From: Rhodoferax sp. TH121
GTDB taxonomy: Bacteria > Pseudomonadota > Gammaproteobacteria > Burkholderiales > Burkholderiaceae_C
DNA: 64,000 nt
Reading direction: 5' to 3'
NCBI RefSeq assembly: GCF_002251855.1
Contig: NZ_NOXW01000021.1
Span: forward strand, 124,001 to 188,000
Below are positions 27,646 through 36,834 of the stretch, one piece after another. Each line of letters opens with the position of its first letter. The first letter of the stretch is position 1. The notes under the pieces are model-generated. The model saw only the letters and a program-made list of their open reading frames with translations. It was not told the DNA's origin and ran no database searches. The position numbers and the translations under genes are program-made.

Positions 27646-28697
27646 ACCCCGAGCCAGCTGTCCCTGCCGAACCCCTTTCCCTGGAGCACTCCCCGCCTGC
27701 AGCTTTGCTGCCGACGGTGAAGTCCTCGCGCCGGTGGTTGCGAGGTGTGGCGGTGGTGGCCGCTGTGGGCTTGGTCGCCAGCGCCTTGTTGTGGCAAAAG
27801 CTCAGTTCCATTCAAGAGCAATTGGCGCGACAGAGCGCTGACACTGGCTCCCAGGCCAACGAAGCACGGGCGATGGCCCGTCAGGCCCAAGAACTGGCCA
27901 TCGAAACCTCGGCCAAGCTCGCCATGACGGAGGCGCGTTTGAGTGAGGTGTCGCTGCAACGCAGCCAGCTTGAAGAGTTGATGCAAAGCCTGTCGCGCTC
28001 GCGTGATGAGAACCTGGTGGTCGATATTGAGTCTGGCGTGCGCCTGGCGCAACAGCAGGCCCAGCTCACCGGCAGCGCCGAGCCTTTGCTGGCCGCCCTG
28101 AAGACCGCGGAGCTGCGCGTCGCCCGCGCGGCCCAGCCGCGTCTGACCCCGGTGCAACGAGCCATTGCAAAAGATGTGGCCCGTATCAAAGCCACGGCTT
28201 TGGCCGATTTGCCCGCTTTGTTGGTCAAACTCGACGAGCTGGTGCAGCTCACCGATGACCTGCCGGTGGCCAATGCCGTGGCACTGCCCAGCCCGGCAGA
28301 GAGCCTCAAACGCAAAGATGCTGAGTCCATGGCAGGTTGGTGGAGCCGCGCCATGGCGGTGGTGCATGCCGAGCTGCGCAGTTTGGTGCGCGTCAGTCGT
28401 ATCGACAATCCGGACGCGGTTCTGTTAACGCCAGAGCAGGCGTTTTTCTTGCGCGAGAACCTCAAGCTCAAATTGCTCAACGCACGGTTGGGCCTCCTTA
28501 CGCGCCACAACGATGCGGCACGTTCGGACTTGGCTGCTGCCTCCGCGGCCTTGGCCCGTTACTTCGATGTGTCTTCGCGCAAGACGCAGTCTGCCCAGAA
28601 CTTGTTGCAGCAGTTGCAGGGGCAGGCGCGTGCGTTGGAGTTGCCGCGCGTGGATGAAACCCTGGCTGCGCTGACCACTGCAGCGGCGGGGCGCTGA
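27642..28697 (+). CDS. hemX: HemX family membrane protein (uroporphyrin-III C-methyltransferase-like)
   Basis: 351 residues. After a proline-rich cytoplasmic tail comes one membrane helix (about 33-52, GVAVVAAVGLVASALLW), then a long coiled-coil (about 55-125, rich in QAxEL and RSQLEEL patterns) and a helical periplasmic domain (FFLRENLKLKLLNARLGLLTRH). This matches HemX; the family label of uroporphyrin methyltransferase is historical, and no catalytic motif is visible. The ATG overlaps the hemD stop (ATGA). Probable role: scaffold for the heme-synthesis enzymes. Confidence 0.9.
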   Translation: MNPEPAVPAEPLSLEHSPPAALLPTVKSSRRWLRGVAVVAAVGLVASALLWQKLSSIQEQLARQSADTGSQANEARAMARQAQELAIETSAKLAMTEARLSEVSLQRSQLEELMQSLSRSRDENLVVDIESGVRLAQQQAQLTGSAEPLLAALKTAELRVARAAQPRLTPVQRAIAKDVARIKATALADLPALLVKLDELVQLTDDLPVANAVALPSPAESLKRKDAESMAGWWSRAMAVVHAELRSLVRVSRIDNPDAVLLTPEQAFFLRENLKLKLLNARLGLLTRHNDAARSDLAAASAALARYFDVSSRKTQSAQNLLQQLQGQARALELPRVDETLAALTTAAAGR

Positions 28698-28698
28698 T

Positions 28699-29976
28699 AT
28701 GCGGGCTGCACTCTGGCTCCTCGCCTTGTTTGCGGTGGCGGTGGCCACCGCCCTATTTGCGGGGAATAACCAAGGCACGGTGACGCTGTATTGGCCACCG
28801 TACCGCATCGACGTGTCGTTGAACCTGGTGCTGGTCGTGCTGGCCTTGCTGTTTGTGACCCTGCACCTGGCATTGCGCGCACTGTCGGGGCTGCTGCATA
28901 TTCCTTTGCAGGCCAAGCGCTGGCGCCTGCTCTACAAGGAGCGCGCCATGCACGAAGCGCTGCTGGATTCCCTCTCCAACCTTGTGGCAGGGCGTTTTGT
29001 ACGGGCTCGCAAGGCGGCTGAATTGGTGGTGACGCTGGAGGAGTCTTTGCGCAGCAGTGAGGAGCACACTGCCCACGGTTTGCGCCTGCGCACCATGTCG
29101 CACTTGATTGCAGCCGAAAGTGCCCATGCCCTGCAAGACCGCAGTCGCCGAGAACAGCATTTCCAGAGTGCGCTGGAACTGACTGGGGCACGCGACGCGC
29201 AGGAGGGGCGTGATGGTGTGTTGATGCGTGCGGCGCGGTGGTCCTTTGAGGATCGCGATGCCTCCCAGTCGTTGGACTGGCTGGACCAACTGCCCCAAGG
29301 CACTGCCCGCCGTACCATTGCCCTGCGCCTGCGACTCAAGGCGGCCCGGCTGGCGGGCCAGTCGCGCGCAGCACTTGATGCGGTTCGTTTGCTGACCAAA
29401 CATCGAGCCTTCTCGGAAGTGGCTGGTGCCGGAATCGCGCGAGGACTTGCGTTGGAAATCCTGCGATCGGCCCATGACCCCATGCAATTGCAACGCGCCT
29501 GGGAGGCGCTGGAACTGGCCGAGCGTCATATGCCTGAGGTCGCGCTGGAAGCCGCCGAGCGTTGCCTGCAGCTGGGTGGTGATGTCGCCCTGTCGCGCCA
29601 GTGGGTGTTGCCGCTGTGGACCGCGATGGCCGAACGGACGGACGCCTTGGTTCCGGCGATGCGGGTGCGCGTGGTGCGCGTATTGGAAAAAGGCTTTTCC
29701 CAGGCCGCGGGTACGCCTGATGTCGCGTGGTTGCAGCGCATTGAATCGCTGCAACTGGCAAACCCTGCAGATCCCTTGTTGCAATACTTGGCGGGGGTAA
29801 TGTGCGCGCGGCTGGAGTTGTGGGGCAAGGCCCAGCAGATGTTGCGCCAGTCCTTGAGCATGCTCAAGGATGCCGAACTGAAGCGTGATGCTTGGCGCGC
29901 CTTGGCCGAATTGGCCGAACAACGGCAAGATATGGCTGCTGCGGCGCAGGCTTACAAGGAAGCTGCCAAAGCGTGA
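28699..29976 (+). CDS. hemY: HemY family TPR membrane protein
   Basis: 425 residues. Two N-terminal membrane helices (about 4-20 and 39-62) are followed by the HemY_N domain and a TPR-like helical array (ARWSFEDRDASQSLDWLDQLP, ELAERHMPEVALEAAERCLQLGG in parts, ELAEQRQDMAAAAQAYKEAA). It is the proteobacterial HemY, not the Gram-positive coproporphyrinogen oxidase of the same name. Starts 1 bp after hemX and closes the hemCDXY operon. Confidence 0.92.
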   Translation: MRAALWLLALFAVAVATALFAGNNQGTVTLYWPPYRIDVSLNLVLVVLALLFVTLHLALRALSGLLHIPLQAKRWRLLYKERAMHEALLDSLSNLVAGRFVRARKAAELVVTLEESLRSSEEHTAHGLRLRTMSHLIAAESAHALQDRSRREQHFQSALELTGARDAQEGRDGVLMRAARWSFEDRDASQSLDWLDQLPQGTARRTIALRLRLKAARLAGQSRAALDAVRLLTKHRAFSEVAGAGIARGLALEILRSAHDPMQLQRAWEALELAERHMPEVALEAAERCLQLGGDVALSRQWVLPLWTAMAERTDALVPAMRVRVVRVLEKGFSQAAGTPDVAWLQRIESLQLANPADPLLQYLAGVMCARLELWGKAQQMLRQSLSMLKDAELKRDAWRALAELAEQRQDMAAAAQAYKEAAKA

Positions 29977-30008
29977 CGCTTTGAAGTTTCGGGGCTATTA
30001 TCCGCCCC

Positions 30009-31088
30009 ATGGCCACACTCATAGACCACCTCATCAAGCTCACAGACCACCGCGACCGCGACCTGTTGGAGCTCACGCTGTCCAAGGCTTTGATTGACTT
30101 GGTGCCTATCCAGCGCGTCATCGTCGCGCGGGTGGTGAGTGAGGAAGGCATCAAGCGCTGGCTGGAGGTGGCTACCTTGGATGCCAAGGGGGGCGGCAAG
30201 GTGGTGGATCCGTTGCGGGTGGACTTCCAAAAGCTGCCTTTGCTGGAGGACAACCGGGACCGTCTGCGGGCTGTGCAAAACCGCGAGCGGATTGAGATTG
30301 CCTGGGCCGGTGAAGATGGCCCTCGCATCACCTACTTTCCGCTGTTTTCCGAAACCGTTAACGAAGATGAGGGGGCGTTGGAGATCCACTCCGCCTCGCC
30401 GCTTACCGACGAGCAACTGCAAACACTGACGCAGGTTCAGCACGTGTTCCGCAATATGTACCACCTGCTGGCGTACAGTGACCGGGATGCCCTCACTGGC
30501 CTGCTCAATCGCAAATCACTGGATGACACCTTTTACAGTGCCGTGCTCGACGAGCTGGGCGAAGGGCCCGAATCCTCACAAACCGATGTCTTGAAGACAG
30601 CCTTGGCACCTGGCCAAGAGCGCCGTCACCGGGTACCGCCGAACTACTGGTTAGGCACCATCAGCATCGACCAGTTTGGCATCATCAACGACAAAAATGG
30701 CCATCTAATTGCTGAAGAGGTTTTGTTGCTGGTGGCGCGCATCATGAACAATACCTTCCGCACCTATGACCGCCTGTACCGGCTGGGTGGAGAGCAGTTT
30801 GCTGTACTCATGCACTGTCCGGACGAAGCCTTGGTGCTGGCCGCGTTTGAGCGTTTTCGCGCCAATATCGAGAAATTCAATTTCCCGCAGGTGGGGCGTA
30901 TTACCATTTGTGCCGGCTTCACCCGCATTACGCCGGATGATTCCCCCAGCACCGCGCTGGAGCATGCCGAGCGTGCGGTGGACTATGCGCAGCACAACGG
31001 CCGCAACAAAGTGTTCAGCCATGCCGAATTGGTGCGCAAGGGGTTTTTCGGCGATGCAGTGAAAATCGGCGCTGTCGATATCTTTTGA
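30009..31088 (+). CDS. GGDEF-domain protein with degenerate active site
   Basis: 359 residues, no membrane segment. An N-terminal GAF-like sensor half (about 1-150) is followed by a GGDEF domain starting DRDALTGLLNRKSLDD. The diguanylate cyclase signature is altered: RLGGEQFAVLM has Gln where the second acidic residue belongs, and the upstream DxFxxxND...GHxxGD motif reads IDQFGIINDKNGHLIAEE, losing the GD. Cyclic-di-GMP synthesis is therefore doubtful, and a GTP or effector-binding role is more likely. Separated by 32 bp from hemY, and convergent with rne. Confidence 0.9.
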   Translation: MATLIDHLIKLTDHRDRDLLELTLSKALIDLVPIQRVIVARVVSEEGIKRWLEVATLDAKGGGKVVDPLRVDFQKLPLLEDNRDRLRAVQNRERIEIAWAGEDGPRITYFPLFSETVNEDEGALEIHSASPLTDEQLQTLTQVQHVFRNMYHLLAYSDRDALTGLLNRKSLDDTFYSAVLDELGEGPESSQTDVLKTALAPGQERRHRVPPNYWLGTISIDQFGIINDKNGHLIAEEVLLLVARIMNNTFRTYDRLYRLGGEQFAVLMHCPDEALVLAAFERFRANIEKFNFPQVGRITICAGFTRITPDDSPSTALEHAERAVDYAQHNGRNKVFSHAELVRKGFFGDAVKIGAVDIF

Positions 31089-31108
31089 GTCTGACTGGGC
31101 AGGCCAAA

Positions 31109-31136
31109 AAAAAGGGGCACCGCGGTGCCCCTTTTT
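31109..31136. terminator. Bidirectional rho-independent terminator between GGDEF gene and rne
   Basis: A perfectly symmetrical stem (GGGGCACCG/CGGTGCCCC extended by five A:T pairs) with poly-A on one side and poly-T on the other, centred at 31122/31123. It serves the two convergent genes. Confidence 0.95.
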
Positions 31137-31138
31137 AT

Positions 31139-34100
31139 TTAGCTTGCCGTGTTCTCTTCAAACGGCAGGCTCATAGTGCGCAGATCGCGCCGGGTTTCCA
31201 CCAGTACCAGCGGGCCAGCATCCACCACTACGGGGGCAGGACGTTCACGTGGCACATGCACGGGCTTGGGTTCGGCGGCAATTGCCGCTTGCACAGCAGC
31301 AATCTTTTCGGCATCCGAGTTCACCCATTGCAGGCCTGAACTCTGGGCGACTTGTTGTAGCGAATCCGTGGGCAGGGTGTAGCCCTGGACCTTGGGCATG
31401 CCGCCGCTAGCCACTGGAGTGACAGCCGGTGCTGCCACAGGTGCCACAGTCACGACAGCCACGGGGGCGGCCGGGGCTGGGGCGAGCACCACAGTGTGCG
31501 ATGGCTCCACGCTGGCCGCTACGGCTTGCTCTGCTGGGGCATCGGCCACAGGCGCTGGTTCACCACGCTCTTGACGGTTGCCACGGTCACGGCCATAGCG
31601 GTCGCGCGAGCGGCGCTGGCCCTCCCCGGCTTGCCGGCCTTCGCTTGGGGCGCCTACTTCACCTGCCGTGCGCTCAGCGTCGCCTTGGGCAGAAGGTGTT
31701 GTGTCGGCAAAAGCGGGTGTTTCCGCTTCCATCCGGTTGCCTTCGTCCTGGCGAGGCCCTCGCTCATCGCGGCGGCCATTGCGGTTGCGGCCACGACCGC
31801 GGCCCTCACGGCCTTCACCACGTGTTTCGGCGTTGACATCCGAGCCAGCATCCGTGCGGGCTTCCGACGCGTCTTCTACGCGGCTGTCTTGGCGTGGCTC
31901 AGCGTTGCGTTCTGCTTGGTCTTCGCGTGGACCACGGCCTTCGCCGCGATTACGACCCCGGCCTTCACCGCGGGGCCCGCGGTCCTGGCGCGGTTCACCA
32001 CGGCCTTCGCCGCGTTCGCCGCGCGCAGCCGGGGCATTGCCGCCCTCAGCCAGCGCGTTGACTTGCACGTCCTGGGCTGCTGCGGGTGCGCCGGCATCCA
32101 TGCGTTCATTGCGTTGGGCACCGCCTTGGCGTTCGCCACGTTCACCGCGGTTGCGGCCATTGCGGCCACCACGTTCACCGCGCTCCGCGCGGTCCGCACC
32201 GCCTTCAGGGCGGGCTTCGCCACGGCCATCGGCGCGGGGCTCGTTGCGGCCACCGCGGCTGTTGCGGCCTTCGCCACGCTCGCCACCGCGGTCGTTGCGT
32301 TCACCACGGCCACCGTTGCGGTTGCCATCGCGGCCGCGGCCGTCACGGCCTTCGCGCTTATCTTCGGTCTTGGCAGCTGCGGGGGCTACAGGCTTGGCCA
32401 CGGGCGCGGCTTGTTCCATGCCCAGCAGGCCCTTGATCCAGCCAAAGAAGCCTTTGCTGGCCGGTGCAGGTGCAGCCACCGACTTGGCTGCCGCTGCGGG
32501 CGCAGAAGCCTTCACAGGTTCTGGCTTGGGAGGGGCAATCGGCGCCGGTGCATCGGGCAACACACCCTTGATCACCGGGGTTTGCTTGTTGGTGGGCTCT
32601 TGCGAACGACGGGTCACGCCGGTGGCCTCTTCCATGTCGTCGGCCATCTTGTAGCTGGCTTCGATGTGGTCCAGACGCGGATCGTCGTGCTTCAGGCGTT
32701 CGAGCTTGTAGTTGGGCGTTTCCAGCGTCTTGTTCGGCACCATCAGCACGTTGATGCGCTGCTTGAGCTCGATCTTGGCGATCTCGGTGCGCTTTTCGTT
32801 CAGCAGGAAGGATGCCACATCGACGGGCACCTGGCACATCACGGAGGCGGTGTTGTCCTTGAGGGACTCTTCCTGGATGATGCGCAGAATCTGCAGCGCG
32901 GAGCTTTCGGTGTCACGGATGTGGCCGGAGCCGCCGCAGCGCGGGCAGGGGATGGAAGCACCTTCGGAGAGAGCAGGGCGCAGGCGCTGGCGGCTCATTT
33001 CCATCAGGCCGAACTTGGAGATCGTGCCGAACTGCACGCGGGCACGGTCCTGGCGCAGGGCGTCACGCAAGCGGTTTTCCACCTCGCGGCGGTTGCGGGA
33101 CTCTTCCATGTCGATGAAGTCGATCACGATCAGGCCGCCCAAGTCGCGCAGGCGCATCTGGCGGGCCACTTCGTCTGCGGCTTCCAGGTTGGTGCGGGTG
33201 GCGGTTTCCTCGATATCGCCGCCCTTGATGGCGCGGGCCGAGTTCACGTCCACGGACACCAGCGCTTCGGTGTGGTCAATGACGATGGCGCCACCGGAGG
33301 GCAACTGTACTGTACGGGCGTAGGCCGATTCGATCTGGTGCTCGATCTGGAAACGGCTGAATAGCGGTGCATCGTCTCGGTAGCGCTTCACGCGGGCCGC
33401 GTGCTCGGGCATCACGTGGGCCATGAACTGCTGGGCCTGCTCATACACGTCGTCGGTGTCGATCAGGATGTCGCCGATATCGTGGTTGAAGTAGTCGCGG
33501 ATGGCGCGGATCACCAGCGAGGATTCTTGGTAAATCAGGTAGGCGCCCTTGCCGCCCTTGGCGGCACCGTCAATGGCGGACCAGAGCTTCAAGAGGTAGT
33601 TCAAGTCCCACTGCAGCTCAGGGGCGCTGCGGCCGATGCCGGCGGTGCGCGCGATGATGGACATGCCGTTGGGGTATTCCAACTGGTCCATGTTTTCCTT
33701 CAGTTCGGCACGGTCGTCACCCTCGATGCGGCGCGAAACGCCACCACCGCGGGGGTTGTTGGGCATCAGTACCACATAGCGGCCCGCCAGGGAAATGAAG
33801 GTGGTCAGGGCAGCGCCCTTGTTGCCGCGTTCTTCCTTTTCGACCTGGACCAGCAGTTCCTGGCCTTCCTTGATGACGTCCTGGATGCGGGCCTGGCTGG
33901 CAGAGACGCCTTCCTTGAAGTACATCTTGGAGATTTCCTTGAAGGGCAGGAAACCGTGGCGGTCTTCGCCGTAGTCCACAAAGCAGGCTTCCAGTGAGGG
34001 CTCGACGCGCGTGACGACGGCTTTGTAAATATTGCCCTTGCGCTGTTCGCGCCCTTCGATTTCGATTTCGTAGTCGAGGAGTTTTTGTCCGTCGACGATG

Positions 34101-34150
34101 GCCAGGCGGCGTTCTTCAGCCTGCGTGGCGTTGATCAGCATCCGTTTCAT
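31139..34150 (-). CDS. rne: Ribonuclease E
   Basis: 1003 residues. Endoribonuclease and degradosome scaffold acting on mRNA decay and rRNA/tRNA processing. Seen: [21 protein letters not shown] start, S1 domain ([23 protein letters not shown] in parts), catalytic [15 protein letters not shown] and [17 protein letters not shown]sp residues, and zinc link [10 protein letters not shown]. The C-terminal half is disordered and Arg/Gly/Glu-rich (about 600-900; repeated [10 protein letters not shown] and GEGRG units), the RNA-binding scaffold type. ATG at 34150 has AAGGA eight bases upstream. The last ~40 residues (KVQGYTLP...LPFEENTA) are more ordered and may bind partners. Confidence 0.96.
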   Translation of the reverse strand: MKRMLINATQAEERRLAIVDGQKLLDYEIEIEGREQRKGNIYKAVVTRVEPSLEACFVDYGEDRHGFLPFKEISKMYFKEGVSASQARIQDVIKEGQELLVQVEKEERGNKGAALTTFISLAGRYVVLMPNNPRGGGVSRRIEGDDRAELKENMDQLEYPNGMSIIARTAGIGRSAPELQWDLNYLLKLWSAIDGAAKGGKGAYLIYQESSLVIRAIRDYFNHDIGDILIDTDDVYEQAQQFMAHVMPEHAARVKRYRDDAPLFSRFQIEHQIESAYARTVQLPSGGAIVIDHTEALVSVDVNSARAIKGGDIEETATRTNLEAADEVARQMRLRDLGGLIVIDFIDMEESRNRREVENRLRDALRQDRARVQFGTISKFGLMEMSRQRLRPALSEGASIPCPRCGGSGHIRDTESSALQILRIIQEESLKDNTASVMCQVPVDVASFLLNEKRTEIAKIELKQRINVLMVPNKTLETPNYKLERLKHDDPRLDHIEASYKMADDMEEATGVTRRSQEPTNKQTPVIKGVLPDAPAPIAPPKPEPVKASAPAAAAKSVAAPAPASKGFFGWIKGLLGMEQAAPVAKPVAPAAAKTEDKREGRDGRGRDGNRNGGRGERNDRGGERGEGRNSRGGRNEPRADGRGEARPEGGADRAERGERGGRNGRNRGERGERQGGAQRNERMDAGAPAAAQDVQVNALAEGGNAPAARGERGEGRGEPRQDRGPRGEGRGRNRGEGRGPREDQAERNAEPRQDSRVEDASEARTDAGSDVNAETRGEGREGRGRGRNRNGRRDERGPRQDEGNRMEAETPAFADTTPSAQGDAERTAGEVGAPSEGRQAGEGQRRSRDRYGRDRGNRQERGEPAPVADAPAEQAVAASVEPSHTVVLAPAPAAPVAVVTVAPVAAPAVTPVASGGMPKVQGYTLPTDSLQQVAQSSGLQWVNSDAEKIAAVQAAIAAEPKPVHVPRERPAPVVVDAGPLVLVETRRDLRTMSLPFEENTAS

Positions 34151-34307
34151 GGATTGCATCCTTCTTCAATAAGCACATGCCCGGGATGGGCGTACGGTGC
34201 CGGACTGACGAATTGAAGTGAGGTGGAATTGCCGGAGAACTTCAGGTCACACGAGGTGACGAAGCGTAGGCGCAGGGATGGGGACGAGGGGATGGGTTTG
34301 TGAACTC

Positions 34308-34364
34308 GCTATCAAAAGGATAGCTCGTTGCGCAGGTTGTACCGGGGCTGCAGGCCGATATGTG
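34308..34364 (+). repeat. Dispersed ~58-bp repeat, copy E
   Basis: GCTATCAAAAGGATAGCTCGTTGCGCA start and core with a CCGGGGCTGCAGGCC tail (parts). Located in the rne leader, antisense to the rne transcript. Confidence 0.75.
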
Positions 34365-34439
34365 CCACCCAACGGGGCGTAGACGCTCCGCAGGCACAAG
34401 GTCATCAGGCTCAACAACACAAACATCTCGTTTCATTCC

Positions 34440-34466
34440 ATTCGCAAACCGTGGGCTTGCGAATTT
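34440..34466. repeat. Perfect inverted repeat in rne leader
   Basis: AATTCGCAA and TTGCGAATT are separated by 9 bases (ACCGTGGGC). In rne mRNA this would be a 9-bp stem-loop about 290 nt upstream of the start codon; a regulatory role is inferred from place only. Confidence 0.6.
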
Positions 34467-34645
34467 GGGGTATTCCGTTTCAGGTTTTCAATTCGTCGGC
34501 TTGACCATGTTGTTTGCGGGCCATCACAGGCAGGTGGCGTGTGATTTGCAAGCAAGGCAGCGTGGCGGCATCGACCTTCCAGCGCAGCGTTTGGTGGGGT
34601 GTGGACTAAACTCCAGACAAATCAACCACTTACGGCGCGTCGCTA

Positions 34646-35740
34646 GTGAAACACATTATAGGGGGCAATCCGACCCCAGCCCTCCCCCTGACAAACCCGC
34701 AAGTCAAATCCGTGACCGTGGACGAGGACAGCGCGGGCCAGCGCCTGGACAACTTCCTGATGCGCGAACTGAAGGGGGTGCCCAAAACCCATGTTTACCG
34801 CATCATCCGCAGCGGTGAGGTGCGCGTGAACAAGGGCCGCGCCAGTGCCGATACCCGGATCGAGGTGGGCGATGTGGTGCGCGTACCACCTGTGCGCATG
34901 TCCGAGCGGGTCGAACAAAAAGCCCAGGCCATGGCCCAGCAGGTGGTGGCGCAGGCGAGCAGCCGGGCGCCTGCCAAAACCTTCCCGGTGCTGTTTGAGG
35001 ATGAGCATTTCCTGGCGATCGACAAGCCCGCCGGGGTGGCCGTGCACGGGGGCTCGGGGGTGAGTTTCGGGGTGATCGAGCAGTTGCGCATGGCCCGGCC
35101 CCAGGCCACGTTTCTGGAACTGGTGCACCGCCTGGACCGGGAAACCAGCGGCATTTTGTTGATTGCCAAGAAGCGCAGTGCCCTGAAAAACCTGCAGGAC
35201 CAGTTTCGCGACCGTGAAACCGGTAAAACCTACTTGGCCCTGGTGGTGGGGCAGTGGCCTACTAATAAGAAGGTGCTGGACAAGTCCCTGCACAAATACC
35301 TGCTGGCCAGCAAGGACGGCGGCGCGGATGCGGGAGAACGCCGCGTGAAGGTGGTCGACAAAGACCACCCGGATGCCATGCCCTCCCTGTCGCTGGTGAA
35401 AGTTCGGGCGACGTCTGGTGTGCCCGCGTCGGCCGATGCGACCGGCCAGCGTGGGTATTCGCTGCTGGAGGTGACCATCAAGACCGGGCGTACCCACCAA
35501 ATTCGGGTGCACCTGGCGTCCGAAGGCATGCCGATTGCCGGCGACGACAAGTACGGTGACTTCGATCTGAACAAGGAGCTGGCGCGGGGCGCGGCTCCGG
35601 CGCCGCTCAAGCGTATGTTCTTGCATGCCTGGCGTTTCCAGTGCCGGCACCCGAGTACGGGTGATCGGGTGGAGTTGTTGGCCCAACTGCCGCCCGAGCT
35701 GGCCGATTTTTTGCGCGTTGCGGTACCTGCTGCGACCTGA
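34646..35740 (+). CDS. rluC: Ribosomal large subunit pseudouridine synthase RluC
   Basis: 364 residues. Isomerises uridines in 23S rRNA (positions 955, 2504 and 2580 in E. coli). An N-terminal S4-like RNA-binding part (AGQRLDNFLMRELKGVPKTHVYR, about 30-90) is followed by the RluA catalytic motif LVHRLDRETSGILL, where the Asp is the nucleophile. It then has the GRTHQIRVHLA and GDDKYGD motifs. GTG start at 34646. Standing divergent to rne is the classic E. coli-like order rne/rluC. Confidence 0.94.
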   Translation: MKHIIGGNPTPALPLTNPQVKSVTVDEDSAGQRLDNFLMRELKGVPKTHVYRIIRSGEVRVNKGRASADTRIEVGDVVRVPPVRMSERVEQKAQAMAQQVVAQASSRAPAKTFPVLFEDEHFLAIDKPAGVAVHGGSGVSFGVIEQLRMARPQATFLELVHRLDRETSGILLIAKKRSALKNLQDQFRDRETGKTYLALVVGQWPTNKKVLDKSLHKYLLASKDGGADAGERRVKVVDKDHPDAMPSLSLVKVRATSGVPASADATGQRGYSLLEVTIKTGRTHQIRVHLASEGMPIAGDDKYGDFDLNKELARGAAPAPLKRMFLHAWRFQCRHPSTGDRVELLAQLPPELADFLRVAVPAAT

Positions 35741-35767
35741 GTCCTGTTTGACACCCCTATTTCCCCT

Positions 35768-36442
35768 ATGTCCTCCACCTCCACCCGTGCCCGCCAGTTC
35801 GACCTGATTGCCTTTGACTGGGACGGCACCCTGTTCGACTCCACGGCCATCATCACCCGCTGCATCCAGGCCGCAGTGGCCGATGTGGGCGGCACCGTGC
35901 CCAGCGACAAAGACGCTTCTTACGTGATTGGCTTAGGCCTGATGCAGGCGCTGGCCCATGCAGCGCCCGATGTTCCCCAAGAGAAATATCCGCTTCTGGG
36001 GGCGCGCTACAAGCACCATTACGTGCTGCACCAGAATGACATCAGCCTGTTTGAGGGGGTGCTGCCCATGCTGGACGCGCTCAAGGCAGCAGGCCATTTG
36101 TTGGCGGTGGCCACTGGCAAGAGTCGTTCGGGGCTGAATGAGGCTCTGCAGGCAGTAGAGCTACGGGGCGTGTTCGACGGCTCGCGCACCGCGGACGAAA
36201 CCGCCGGCAAACCCCATCCCCTGATGCTGCAGGAACTGATGGCCGAGTTTGGCGTGCCGCCCGAGCGTGTGCTGATGATTGGTGACACCACCCATGACCT
36301 GCAACTGGCGCTGAACGCCGGCTGCGCCAGCGTAGGGGTGAGTTATGGCGCCCATGAGCCTGCTGCTTTCGAGGCATTGCAGCCGCGCCATGTGGCGCAT
36401 TCGGTGGCTGAGCTGCAGGCCTGGCTCTTGGCCCACGCCTGA
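35768..36442 (+). CDS. HAD-superfamily phosphatase (phosphoglycolate phosphatase-like)
   Basis: 224 residues. HAD motif I FDWDGTLFDST (Asp nucleophile and +2 Asp), motif II VATGKSRSGL, motif III GKPHPLM, and motif IV MIGDTTHDLQLA are all present; the helical cap lies between I and II. This is the subgroup commonly annotated Gph-like. The gene starts 27 bp after rluC, and the stop is near a Rieske gene in the same direction, so one operon with rluC and S49 peptidase is likely. Substrate not determined. Confidence 0.88.
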   Translation: MSSTSTRARQFDLIAFDWDGTLFDSTAIITRCIQAAVADVGGTVPSDKDASYVIGLGLMQALAHAAPDVPQEKYPLLGARYKHHYVLHQNDISLFEGVLPMLDALKAAGHLLAVATGKSRSGLNEALQAVELRGVFDGSRTADETAGKPHPLMLQELMAEFGVPPERVLMIGDTTHDLQLALNAGCASVGVSYGAHEPAAFEALQPRHVAHSVAELQAWLLAHA

Positions 36443-36452
36443 GGAGACTGCC

Positions 36453-36833
36453 ATGACCCTGGGACCTGCAGGTGTGGCGATTCCCCTGTGCAACAGTGGC
36501 GATCTGGTGAACAGCGGCTTGGCCGTGCCGTTTGACGTGGAGTACTGCGGGCAGACCTGTTATGCCTTTGCGGTGCGTTATGCCGACAAGGTCTACGCCT
36601 ACCTCAACCGTTGCTCCCACGTGCCCATGGAAATGGACTACCAGCCCAACCGATTCTTTGACCTGACCGGCAACTGGCTGATCTGCGCCACCCACGGCGC
36701 CATGTACAGCCCGCAAACGGGCCAGTGCCGTACCGGCCCCTGCCGCGGTGGCCTGGTGCCCATTGCCCTCACCGAGGCCGATGGTGTCGTCCACTGGCAT
36801 ACTGCCCACAACTTACAACCTGTCGCCTTCTGA
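36453..36833 (+). CDS. Small Rieske [2Fe-2S] protein
   Basis: 126 residues with no membrane segment. Cluster ligands: Cys54 and His56 (NRCSHVP), then Cys78 and His81 (ICATHGAMYSP), followed by QTGQCRTGPCRGG. The whole protein is essentially one Rieske domain. Probably a soluble ferredoxin-type carrier or ferredoxin component of an oxygenase; no oxygenase lies nearby. It starts 10 bp after the HAD gene and ends 1 bp before the peptidase ATG. Confidence 0.9.
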   Translation: MTLGPAGVAIPLCNSGDLVNSGLAVPFDVEYCGQTCYAFAVRYADKVYAYLNRCSHVPMEMDYQPNRFFDLTGNWLICATHGAMYSPQTGQCRTGPCRGGLVPIALTEADGVVHWHTAHNLQPVAF

Positions 36834-36834
36834 T

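Larger units (their letters stand above)
34151..34645. promoter_or_regulatory. rne 5' leader / rluC upstream region
   Basis: 495 bases without a gene between divergent rne and rluC. It holds a perfect 9-bp inverted repeat (34440-34466) and repeat copy E (34308-34364). In E. coli a long, structured rne leader lets RNase E control its own mRNA; the length and hairpin here fit such a leader, but no sequence match to the E. coli elements is claimed. Confidence 0.5.

Noticed and set aside
31496..33364. 622-codon plus-strand frame opposite rne
   Set aside because: Low-complexity Ala/Thr/Phe translation arising from the Arg/Gly repeat of RNase E on the other strand.
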